Part shown: piece by piece, positions 1 through 7,050 of the stretch | Layout of the letters: every line of letters begins with the position of its first letter | How positions within the stretch are numbered: position 1 is the stretch's first letter | Assembly: GCA_035302865.1 (NCBI GenBank) | Contig: DATGSF010000111.1 | Location: 1-17,452, forward strand | Direction of reading: 5' to 3' | Length of the DNA stretch: 17,452 nt | Source: DATGSF01 sp035302865 | Lineage (GTDB): Bacteria; Bacteroidota; Bacteroidia; Chitinophagales; Chitinophagaceae | Notes under the pieces: generated by a model | What the model saw: the letters and a program-made list of their open reading frames with translations, nothing else | Databases searched by the model: none | Told to the model about the DNA's origin: nothing | Position numbers and translations under genes: made by a program

Positions 1-182
1 AAAGGATTATCAGCAATTACTACTTTGAAATTTTCTTTAACTAGGAAGGAAATTTTGGCTTCAGGATAAGTTAAACGCAAGGCACGAACTATTGGAGTTG
101 TTAATACTAAATCGCCAATAGAGGAAAAACGTATAATTAAAAAAGATTTTTTTTTCGTAACTTTTGAACTTTCTTCAATCAT
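1..182 (-). CDS. Family 9 glycosyltransferase (heptosyltransferase-like), N-terminal fragment
   Basis: Reading leftward from an ATG at 182, the frame stays open to the window edge and gives 60 codons. After a short Lys-rich start it has the segment RFSSIGDLVLTTP, followed by a RALR-x-x-YPEAKISFLVKENF-like stretch. This is the classic first strand and Gly-rich loop of glycosyltransferase family 9, in which 'IRFSSIGDIVLTTPVIRALK' and 'FLTK' are typical. Family members transfer heptose or related sugars from nucleotide-activated donors onto lipopolysaccharide core at the cytoplasmic face of the inner membrane. The donor and acceptor cannot be told from this fragment, and the C-terminal donor-binding domain lies outside the window. 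An ATG at 189 hits a stop after four codons, which supports 182 as the start. The gene lies downstream of gltA in the same direction, but a terminator and about 290 bases separate them, so it probably has its own promoter. No TAnnTTTG box was found upstream. Confidence 0.8.
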   Translation of the reverse strand, partial: MIEESSKVTKKKSFLIIRFSSIGDLVLTTPIVRALRLTYPEAKISFLVKENFKVVIADNP

Positions 183-469
183 ATTTCATTTTAATAGGAA
201 AACGAATATACAGCTAATTTATATTTTCATTTAATAAAAAACAGAAATTATAAAATCTTAGTCTTTATATTATTTATATCTTTAATAATAATAAATGAAG
301 TGAATTTCAAATTAGTGCATTACTTAAAACGCTATTTTGATGCATTATACTTCCATCTTTCATGTATTTGTTTTAGGTTTATTATAGAATCTTTTTGTAA
401 TCTTAAAGTGAAATAATAGGTATTGATGTTTCTAAGCTTACTAAAATAAAACTCACGAACAAGATGAGT
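183..469. other. Intergenic region, very AT-rich, no supported gene
   Basis: These bases separate the glycosyltransferase start from the gltA terminator. I see no tRNA, no GC-rich hairpin and no start-to-stop frame of convincing size. A minus-strand frame of about 46 codons (332-469) is open but lacks a plausible start and runs out of the terminator, so I do not call it. The promoter of the glycosyltransferase gene should lie here, but I could not find a good TAnnTTTG match close to its start. Confidence 0.5.
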
Positions 470-507
470 AAAAAAAAAAACTGCGTTAAGTATAGTCTTA
501 ACGCAGT
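470..507 (-). terminator. Intrinsic terminator of gltA
   Basis: A perfect 11-bp inverted repeat (480-490 with 497-507; arm ACTGCGTTAAG) encloses a 6-base loop. On the minus strand it is followed by a run of 11 T (positions 480 down to 470). It begins 25 bases past the gltA stop codon. It is a textbook rho-independent terminator for leftward transcription; the plus strand has no T tract after the stem. Confidence 0.93.
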
Positions 508-532
508 AGAAATTATTATTAAATAACTATTT

Positions 533-1840
533 TTATTTTTTGATAAACATTTCTTTCAATGCTTTAGTAGTTATTGATTTAGGTCTTTCTATTGGCATTC
601 CTAATGCTCTATCCCAACACAAACTAGCTAAAACACCTAAGGCTCTACTTACGCCAAATAAAACAGTATAAAACTCTTCTTCTACAAAACCATAATGTTT
701 TAATAATGCACCTGAATGCGCATCAACATTTGGCCATGGATTTTTAATTTTACCAGTTGCTTTTAATATGTCTGGAGCAACCTCATACATATTCCATACT
801 GTTTGTACCAATTTACTATCAGAACAGTGTTCCTTACCAAATTCCATTTGAGCTATAAAACGAGGGTCTGTTTTACGTAATACAGCATGTCCATAACCTG
901 GAACTACTTTACCTTCATCTAGAGTTTTTTGTATATAAGCAGCAATTTCTTCTTTCGTAGGTAAATCTGTATTTAATGCTGCATTCATTTCTTCTATCCA
1001 TTTTATCACCTCTTGGTTAGCTAAACCATGTAAAGGTCCTGCTAAACCATTAATCCCAGCTGCAAAAGCTAAATAAGGATCACTTAAAGCTGAACCTACT
1101 AAATGAGTAGTATGTGCCGAAACATTTCCACCTTCATGATCTGCATGAATAGTTAAATAAAGACGCATTAATGCATAAAATCCTTTATCTTCATATCCTA
1201 ACATATGAGCAAAGTTACCAGCCCAATCTAACATTCCATCAGGATTAATATGATCACCTCCTTTATATTTTCTTCTATATATATATGCTGCAATTCTAGG
1301 TAATCTAGCTACAAGATTCAATGCATCTTCAAATACAAACTCCCAGTAATCTTTTTTATTTAATCCCTTTGCATATTCTTTTGCAAATAAAGACTCTTTT
1401 TGTAAAGCTGTAATTGCAATACTAAATTGAGTCATCGGATGGGTAGCAACAGGTAGGGATTCAATTACATCAAAGACATAATTAGGGACATGTGAACGAC
1501 GCGCAAAAGCTGAAGATAAGAAATTCACATCTTCTTCTGTTGGCAATTCTCCAATTAACATTAAATAGAACAGACCTTCTGGTAAAGGTTCGCTTCCACC
1601 TGGAGCTTTAGGCAACTTTTCTCTTAATTCTGGAATGGAATACCCTCTAAAACGAATACCTTCTTCCGCATCTAATAAGGAAGTTTCAGTAACCAAGCCC
1701 ATCATTCCACGCATTCCTTGATATAATTGAGTTACTTTTATTTCCCCAAGGGATTCATTACCATATTCTGCAAGAAATTCTCTAACTTCAGCATTTAATT
1801 CTTCTGCTTTTTGTTTAAATCGGTCTTTTATGTAACTCAT
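533..1840 (-). CDS. gltA: Citrate synthase, eukaryotic/mitochondrial type
   Basis: This 435-residue enzyme condenses acetyl-CoA with oxaloacetate to citrate at the entry of the TCA cycle in the cytoplasm. The sequence follows mitochondrial citrate synthases (as I remember the pig and human enzymes) far more closely than the usual bacterial hexameric type. Shared blocks include SLLDAEEGIRFRGYSIPE (about 54-71), IHADHEGGNVSAHTTHLVGS (231-250), NGLAGPLHGLANQEV (264-278), VVPGYGHAVLRKTDPR (312-327), KNPWPNVDAHSG (366-377) and YTVLFGVSRALGVLA (391-405). The catalytic triad is intact: His271, His318 and Asp373, corresponding to pig His274, His320 and Asp375. No mitochondrial-like presequence is present. 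The start ATG at 1840 is preceded by a TAnnTTTG promoter box, and the gene ends at a strong terminator, so it is probably monocistronic. The nearby pdhC makes the acetyl-CoA substrate, but the two genes are separated by nhaA. Confidence 0.97.
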   Translation of the reverse strand: MSYIKDRFKQKAEELNAEVREFLAEYGNESLGEIKVTQLYQGMRGMMGLVTETSLLDAEEGIRFRGYSIPELREKLPKAPGGSEPLPEGLFYLMLIGELPTEEDVNFLSSAFARRSHVPNYVFDVIESLPVATHPMTQFSIAITALQKESLFAKEYAKGLNKKDYWEFVFEDALNLVARLPRIAAYIYRRKYKGGDHINPDGMLDWAGNFAHMLGYEDKGFYALMRLYLTIHADHEGGNVSAHTTHLVGSALSDPYLAFAAGINGLAGPLHGLANQEVIKWIEEMNAALNTDLPTKEEIAAYIQKTLDEGKVVPGYGHAVLRKTDPRFIAQMEFGKEHCSDSKLVQTVWNMYEVAPDILKATGKIKNPWPNVDAHSGALLKHYGFVEEEFYTVLFGVSRALGVLASLCWDRALGMPIERPKSITTKALKEMFIKK

Positions 1841-1879
1841 ATATATGTATTTAATTAATTGTTAATAATTTTTTTGCAA

Positions 1880-1911
1880 CAAAGATAATACATTTCACTT
1901 ACTTGTTAAAA
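1880..1911 (-). promoter_or_regulatory. Probable gltA promoter (Bacteroidota type)
   Basis: On the minus strand, TATCTTTG (1887-1880) matches the Bacteroidota -7 consensus TAnnTTTG. A TTTT lies 20 bases further upstream (1911-1908), at the usual distance for the -33 TTTG element but only a partial match. The box ends 39 bases before the gltA ATG. No competing gene start is nearby. Confidence 0.6.
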
Positions 1912-1934
1912 TTTATTTTTTATTCTTTGATAAA

Positions 1935-3122
1935 TTATATTGATTTTATCTTTCCTTCCGATTGCTTTTTATTATTACCTATAATTATTAAATATATTAC
2001 TCCAATAAATGCGGAAATCAAAGATGCAATTAAAACAGAAATTTTAGCTATATCCATATAAGTCTCATCCTCAAATGCTAATCCGCTTATAAATATTGAC
2101 ATAGTAAATCCAATACCGGAAAGCATTCCTATCCCTAAAATATGTTTCCAGAAAACCCCTTCAGGCAAAGAAGATATTTTTAATTTCACCATTAAAAAAG
2201 GTAATAAGAAAATACCAATTGGTTTTCCTAGCATTAAGCCTGCCATAATTCCATGACTAACATTAGAGTTCAAAGCAGCTCCAAAATCACTTGGAAATGC
2301 TATCGCCGTATTTGCTAATGCAAATATTGGTAAAACGATAAAGCTTACCGGAATATGTAGCTTCTGCTCTAATTTAGGTGCTTTTTCCATGGGAATAGTA
2401 AAAGCTAAAACTACAGCAGCTAATGTTGCATGCACTCCTGAATTATATACTAAATACCATAATAAAACACCAAGGATAATATATAAGCTGATATTCCTTA
2501 CTTTTTTCATATTCATCGCTACTAATATAGCTATCAACGCTATGGATAATCCGAGATATAATAAAGATAAGGATTCTTCTCCCGTATAAAATAGAGCTAT
2601 TACTACAATTGCCATCAAATCGTCAATTATAGCTAATGCAGCCAAAATTACCTTTAGACCTAAAGGTACACGTTTAGCTATCAAAGCTAAAATACCTAAA
2701 GCAAATGCAATATCTGTTGCCATTGGAATACCCCATCCATGAGAAGTGTCAGGATTTCCCGAATTGAAAATTGCATACAAGCCTGCTGGCACTAAGACCC
2801 CACCAACTGCAGCAAAAACTGGAAAAGAAGCTTGTTTTAAACTTGATAACTCTCCAACTTTTAATTCTCTTTTTATTTCCAAACCAACCATAAAAAAGAA
2901 AAAAGCCATCAAAATATCATTTACTATTAACATGATATCATGTGGCAATTTTTCACCAATCCAAGATGGCCATTCCCAAGCGTAATTCCAAAATCCTATA
3001 TAATTTTCTCCATTTGAAATATTACTAAAAATTAAAGAAAATACAGTACAGAGTATTAAAATAATTCCTACTGATCGAGAATCATTTACAATTTTTGATA
3101 ATAAACCTTCTTTACTTTGCAT
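1935..3122 (-). CDS. nhaA: Na+/H+ antiporter NhaA
   Basis: This 395-residue inner-membrane protein exchanges external H+ for cytoplasmic Na+ or Li+ and helps pH and sodium homeostasis. It has the usual NhaA length and a row of about 12 hydrophobic segments. Hallmarks are FFFFMVGLEIKREL (about 74-87), MATDIAFALGILAL (134-147) with Asp137, LAIIDDLMAIVVIALFYT (163-180) with the paired Asp167 and Asp168 that bind cation, SGVHATLAAVV (228-238), HIPVSFIVLPIFALANT (256-272) and LGKPIGI (298-304) with Lys300. These match E. coli Asp133, Asp163, Asp164 and Lys300. The ATG at 3122 gives a short cytoplasmic N-terminus as expected. The gene lies 91 bases downstream of pdhC with a hairpin between them. 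I found no TAnnTTTG box for it, so read-through from pdhC is possible. No obvious terminator separates it from the gltA promoter region. Confidence 0.97.
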   Translation of the reverse strand: MQSKEGLLSKIVNDSRSVGIILILCTVFSLIFSNISNGENYIGFWNYAWEWPSWIGEKLPHDIMLIVNDILMAFFFFMVGLEIKRELKVGELSSLKQASFPVFAAVGGVLVPAGLYAIFNSGNPDTSHGWGIPMATDIAFALGILALIAKRVPLGLKVILAALAIIDDLMAIVVIALFYTGEESLSLLYLGLSIALIAILVAMNMKKVRNISLYIILGVLLWYLVYNSGVHATLAAVVLAFTIPMEKAPKLEQKLHIPVSFIVLPIFALANTAIAFPSDFGAALNSNVSHGIMAGLMLGKPIGIFLLPFLMVKLKISSLPEGVFWKHILGIGMLSGIGFTMSIFISGLAFEDETYMDIAKISVLIASLISAFIGVIYLIIIGNNKKQSEGKIKSI

Positions 3123-3165
3123 TTTTTATACTTAATTCTATATCTATATACTTTTTTTAACTAAG

Positions 3166-3190
3166 AAAGCCGAAGGAAATATTCGGCTTT
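3166..3190 (-). terminator. Hairpin after pdhC, probable terminator
   Basis: A 9-bp perfect stem (AAAGCCGAA at 3166-3174 with TTCGGCTTT at 3182-3190) encloses a 7-base loop in the 91-base gap between pdhC and nhaA. For leftward transcripts the stem is followed by TTTCTTAGTT, a broken U tract, so termination may be partial and could let nhaA be read through. Rightward it is followed by a T-rich stretch, but no rightward gene ends here. Confidence 0.6.
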
Positions 3191-3200
3191 TAATTTTTAT

Positions 3201-3218
3201 TATAGGACAATTCCTATA
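3201..3218. repeat. Small inverted repeat over the pdhC stop codon
   Basis: TATAGGA (3201-3207) pairs perfectly with TCCTATA (3212-3218) around a 4-base loop and includes the pdhC stop codon (3214-3216). It lies 10 bases from the GC-containing hairpin described separately. It has no T tract of its own. It may protect the 3' end of the mRNA, or it may be coincidental in AT-rich sequence. Confidence 0.4.
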
Positions 3219-4818
3219 CCAACATATTTACTGGATTTTCCAAATACGATTTTAGTGTTTGCAAAAATGCTGCTCCTACAGCACCATCCACAACACGATG
3301 ATCACAACTTAAGCTTATACGTAAAATATGTCTAATTACTATTTCTCCATCTTCTACAACAGGCTCTGGATTAATTTTTCCGATTGCTAAAATACAAGCA
3401 TCTGGTGGATTAATAATAGCAGTAAAATCATCTATATCCATCATACCTAAATTGGAAACAGTAAATGTATTTCCTGTATACTCTTCAGGTTGTAATTTTT
3501 TATCTCTTGCCTTTTGAATCAACTCTTTGGACTCTCCTGCTATTTGCGATAAAGATTTTAAATCTGCATGTTTAATAACAGGGACAATTAGTCCTTCCTC
3601 TACAGCAACAGCAGTTCCAATATTTACATGATGATTTTCACGGATAAAATCACCCATCCATGAGCTATTTACCTGAGGGTGACGCTTTAATGCTACTGCA
3701 CATGCTTTAATAATAAAATCATTAAAAGATATTTTATTTTCCGAAAGTACGTTCATAGCTTTGCGAGCAGCCATTGCATTATCCATTTTAATGGACATTT
3801 TCAAATAGAAATGAGGTGCTTCAAACTTACTTTCACTTAATCTTCTTGCAACTGTTTTACGCATTTGCGTCAATGGAATATCTTTATATGATTCTTCCAT
3901 TCCATATTTTATTGAAGATGAAGCTTCTTTGACTGCTTTTTTCTTTCCACCCGCCTTAATAAACTTCTCAATATCTTTTTTAACTATTCTTCCTCCATCT
4001 CCAGTTCCTTGAACATCTTTTAATGCAATTTTTTCCTCTTTAGCCATTCTTCTTGCCAAGGGAGAAGCTTTTATTCTGGAATCATCTTCTTGTGCTGCAA
4101 AATCATTTGATTGCTTATTATCTTCTTTTTCAGATTTTTGCTCTGTTTCTTTTTCTACAATTCCTTCATCTTCATCAGCAATAATCTCTAAAAGAGTATC
4201 GATATCATGATCTTTTTCAGCTATTATTGCAATAATATCATTAACAGGCACACTTTCCCCTTCTTCAATTCCAATATGTAATAATTTACCTTCAACATAA
4301 GGAATCACCTCCATAGTTGCTTTGTCTGTTTCAACTTCAGCAATAGGCTCATCTGCTGCTACAGTATCTCCAACACTTTTCAACCAGGCTACAATAGTAC
4401 CCTCTTTCATCGTATCGCTTAATAAAGGCATACGAATCACAGATACATCTGTTGGTAATTCTTTTTTATCTTTTTTTGCTTTCTTTTCAGGTTTTTTAGA
4501 AGTATTTTCTTGCTCTTCTTTCACTTTATTTGAATTGGAAGATTCTTCTGCTTCTGCTAATGCTACTTTATAATCTTCACCCTTCTCTCCTATTACAGCA
4601 ATTATTTCATTTACAGGTACAGCATCACCTTCTTCCACACCAATATATAAAAGGGTCCCATCAACATAAGGAATCACCTCCATAGTTGCTTTATCTGTTT
4701 CAACGTCTGCAATAGGTTCATCTGCTGCTACAGAATCTCCTACTTTCTTATGCCATTCCACAATAACACCTTCCGTCATAGTGTCACTTAAAAGGGGCAT
4801 ACGTATTATTTCTGCCAT
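3214..4818 (-). CDS. pdhC: Pyruvate dehydrogenase E2, dihydrolipoamide acetyltransferase with two lipoyl domains
   Basis: This 534-residue core subunit of the pyruvate dehydrogenase complex moves the acetyl group from E1 to CoA through lipoyl-lysine arms. Domains in order: lipoyl domain 1 (about 3-78) with lipoyl Lys43 in ETDKATME; a Glu/Lys/Ser-rich linker; lipoyl domain 2 (about 126-201) with Lys166; a second charged linker; a peripheral subunit-binding domain (about 247-287, ASPLARRMAKE and GTGDGGRIVKKDI); and the catalytic domain (about 310-534). The active site is DHRVVDG with His507 and Asp511, near the C-terminus. The motif MPLLSDTM opens both lipoyl domains and is typical of pyruvate rather than 2-oxoglutarate E2s. 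The linkers are charged rather than Ala/Pro-rich. No E1 or E3 gene is adjacent in this window, so the partners must be encoded elsewhere. A TAnnTTTG promoter box lies 29 bases before the ATG. A branched-chain 2-oxoacid E2 is a less likely alternative. Confidence 0.93.
   Translation of the reverse strand: MAEIIRMPLLSDTMTEGVIVEWHKKVGDSVAADEPIADVETDKATMEVIPYVDGTLLYIGVEEGDAVPVNEIIAVIGEKGEDYKVALAEAEESSNSNKVKEEQENTSKKPEKKAKKDKKELPTDVSVIRMPLLSDTMKEGTIVAWLKSVGDTVAADEPIAEVETDKATMEVIPYVEGKLLHIGIEEGESVPVNDIIAIIAEKDHDIDTLLEIIADEDEGIVEKETEQKSEKEDNKQSNDFAAQEDDSRIKASPLARRMAKEEKIALKDVQGTGDGGRIVKKDIEKFIKAGGKKKAVKEASSSIKYGMEESYKDIPLTQMRKTVARRLSESKFEAPHFYLKMSIKMDNAMAARKAMNVLSENKISFNDFIIKACAVALKRHPQVNSSWMGDFIRENHHVNIGTAVAVEEGLIVPVIKHADLKSLSQIAGESKELIQKARDKKLQPEEYTGNTFTVSNLGMMDIDDFTAIINPPDACILAIGKINPEPVVEDGEIVIRHILRISLSCDHRVVDGAVGAAFLQTLKSYLENPVNMLV
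4293..4740 (-). repeat. Direct repeat: near-identical DNA in the two lipoyl domains of pdhC
   Basis: Two 79-base segments, 4293-4371 (second lipoyl domain) and 4662-4740 (first lipoyl domain), can be aligned without gaps and differ at only five positions by my count. Both encode the block around the lipoylated lysine (VGDxVAADEPIAxVETDKATMEVIPYV). Outside this block the two domains diverge more, including at synonymous sites. The repeat is part of the gene, not a mobile element. Confidence 0.85.
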
Positions 4819-4847
4819 AAAAGTTTTATTTAATTTTCTTAGAGTCC

Positions 4848-4855
4848 CAAAAATA
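4848..4855 (-). promoter_or_regulatory. Probable pdhC promoter -7 box
   Basis: The minus strand reads TATTTTTG (4855-4848), an exact TAnnTTTG match, 29 bases before the pdhC ATG. The expected -33 region shows no convincing TTTG, so the call rests on the -7 box and its position. Confidence 0.5.
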
Positions 4856-4933
4856 ATAAAAAAGGTTTGGATTTTTGCATTTCAGGAAGGAAATAAGTCA
4901 TTTTGTTTTAAAAATCTTTAATTTATGCTTGTT

Positions 4934-7048
4934 TTAACTAATTAAATGCCATTTTATTCCTTCTTTAGTATTTTGTTCTTCAAATTTTTTAAGCATATTT
5001 TTTATTCCTTTATACTTCTCACTAAGCATTTTAGGATCTTCCTCAATTATTTGATTTACTAATTTTTTTGTCATTTCGACCAATTCAACATCTTCTACTA
5101 TATCTACTAATCTAAAATCCAAAGCTCCACTTTGTTTTGTTCCATATATATCTCCTGGTCCACGTAATTTTAAATCCTCTTCGGCTATTTTAAAACCATC
5201 GGTACTTTGTACCATAATACTCATTCTCTGAGCACTTTCCTTAGAAATATTACTTGCTGTCAATAAAATACAATAACTTTTTTCCGCTCCTCTTCCTACT
5301 CTTCCGCGTAATTGATGCAATTGCGCCAAGCCAAATCTTTCTGCACTTTCTATGACCATAATCGATGCATTTGGTACATTTACACCAACCTCGATAACTG
5401 TTGTTGATACTAAAATATGAGCTTCTCCTTTAACAAAGCGATCCATATTTCTCTGTTTTTGGTCTGCTGCTTGTTTTCCATGCACCATAGCTATATTATA
5501 ACGCTCTTCTGGGAACCACATTTTCACTTGTTCCAATCCTGCAAGTAACGATTCAAATTGCAAATGGTCGCTCTCCTCAATTAATGGATAAACAATATAC
5601 ACTTGTCTCCCTTTTGAAATTTCTTGTTTTATAAACTGCATAACTTGCGGTCTGAAATTCTCAGTTCTATGAAAAGTTTGAATAGGAATTCTCCCTGGCG
5701 GCAATTCGTCAATCATAGACACCTCTAAATCACCATATAAAGTCATAGCCAATGTTCTTGGAATAGGCGTCGCTGTCATTACTAATACATGTGGTGGAAT
5801 AGCGTTTTTTTTCCAGAATTGAGCTCTTTGCGAAACTCCAAATCTATGCTGTTCATCTATTACTGCTAAACCTAACTGTTTAAATGTTACATTGTCTTCT
5901 ATTAATGCATGTGTTCCAATGGTTATTTGTGCTGACCCATCCTCTATTGATAGCATAACCTCTTTTCTTAATTTGCCTTTTACGGAACCTGTTAATAAAA
6001 CTACTTTAATTCCTAAAGGTTCCACCAAAGAATGTATAGATTCATAATGTTGTCTAGCTAAAATCTCTGTTGGAGCCATTAAAGAAGCTTGAAAGCCATT
6101 ATCTAAGGCTAATAACATAGCCAAAAGTGCCACCATGGTTTTTCCACTTCCAACATCGCCTTGAACCAACCTATTCATTTGCCTACCTGTATTAACATCC
6201 TGTCTGATTTCTCGTAAAACACGTTTTTGGGCATTAGTTAATTCGAAGGGGAGAATCTCATGATAAAATCTATTAAAATAATCCCTTACATTTTCAAATC
6301 TAAATCCAATTAATGTTTGAGATGAAAGTTTTAATTTGTTAATTTTGAATTGAGTAACCAAGAGCTCTTCAAATTTAAATCTTTTTTGGGCATAAAAAGC
6401 TTCTTCTGCATTTTGTGGAAAATGAATTTTATATAATGCCCACAATCTTGGAGGAAGAGCATATTCCTTTTTAATTTCTTCTGTAAAAAAATCAGTAATT
6501 AAATTCGGTGGAAGTTTGTTTAGAATCTGTTGGGTTAATTTTCCTAAATTTCTATTGTCTAAACCTTTTTTTCGTAACTTTTCAGTAGTTGAATACAGCG
6601 GAATCATTTCTTGTTGTGATTTTTCTTTTTCACCGCTCCATAAATTGAACTCTGGATGATTTATTGATGCTTTTTGATTAAAGAATGTCAATTTGCCAAA
6701 TACTGAATAAAAAGCATTAGCTTGAATTTTATTTTTTATCCATTCCCCACCTTGAAACCATACTAAATCTATGTTCCCTGTTCCATCACTAAGTGTTACA
6801 ATTAATCGCTTTTTAAAACCTCCGCCCTCTTCACGTAAATCTACCACTCTTCCTTTAAGGTATACCCAATCCATCCCTGAATGTATAGATTGAATTGATT
6901 GTACCGTATTTACATCCATATAACGATAAGGGAAATATAATAACATATCTTCAAAAGTGAAAATTTTCAATTCCTCTTTTAATAGCTTCCCTTTTTGCGG
7001 ACCTACACCCTTCAAATATTCAATAGATGTTTGTAAATAAGATTCCAT
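4934..7048 (-). CDS. recG: ATP-dependent DNA helicase RecG
   Basis: This 704-residue monomeric superfamily 2 helicase remodels stalled replication forks and Holliday junctions. The N-terminal wedge (about 1-260) has the helix-hairpin-like start IEYLKGVGPQKGKLL and an OB-fold region (about 60-140). Helicase motifs are in order: Walker A GDVGSGKT (297-304), APTEILARQH (325-334), the DEQH box IDEQHRFG (397-404), MTATPIPRTLA (424-434), and the VSTTVIEVGVNVPNA segment leading to QLHQLRGRVGRG (576-587). The C-terminus has DLKLRGPGDIYGTKQSG (624-640), typical of RecG. Length is normal for the family. The start ATG at 7048 lies 2 bases beyond the stop codon of the EamA transporter, so translation is probably coupled and recG is the second gene of that operon. 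No clear terminator follows; the pdhC promoter lies just downstream. Confidence 0.98.
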   Translation of the reverse strand: MESYLQTSIEYLKGVGPQKGKLLKEELKIFTFEDMLLYFPYRYMDVNTVQSIQSIHSGMDWVYLKGRVVDLREEGGGFKKRLIVTLSDGTGNIDLVWFQGGEWIKNKIQANAFYSVFGKLTFFNQKASINHPEFNLWSGEKEKSQQEMIPLYSTTEKLRKKGLDNRNLGKLTQQILNKLPPNLITDFFTEEIKKEYALPPRLWALYKIHFPQNAEEAFYAQKRFKFEELLVTQFKINKLKLSSQTLIGFRFENVRDYFNRFYHEILPFELTNAQKRVLREIRQDVNTGRQMNRLVQGDVGSGKTMVALLAMLLALDNGFQASLMAPTEILARQHYESIHSLVEPLGIKVVLLTGSVKGKLRKEVMLSIEDGSAQITIGTHALIEDNVTFKQLGLAVIDEQHRFGVSQRAQFWKKNAIPPHVLVMTATPIPRTLAMTLYGDLEVSMIDELPPGRIPIQTFHRTENFRPQVMQFIKQEISKGRQVYIVYPLIEESDHLQFESLLAGLEQVKMWFPEERYNIAMVHGKQAADQKQRNMDRFVKGEAHILVSTTVIEVGVNVPNASIMVIESAERFGLAQLHQLRGRVGRGAEKSYCILLTASNISKESAQRMSIMVQSTDGFKIAEEDLKLRGPGDIYGTKQSGALDFRLVDIVEDVELVEMTKKLVNQIIEEDPKMLSEKYKGIKNMLKKFEEQNTKEGIKWHLIS

Positions 7049-7050
7049 AT

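Noticed and set aside
332..469. Minus-strand open frame of about 46 codons with protein-like ending (RNINTYYFTLRLQKDS)
   Set aside because: It has no usable start, continues upstream into the gltA terminator and T tract, and a frame this short is expected by chance in DNA this AT-rich.
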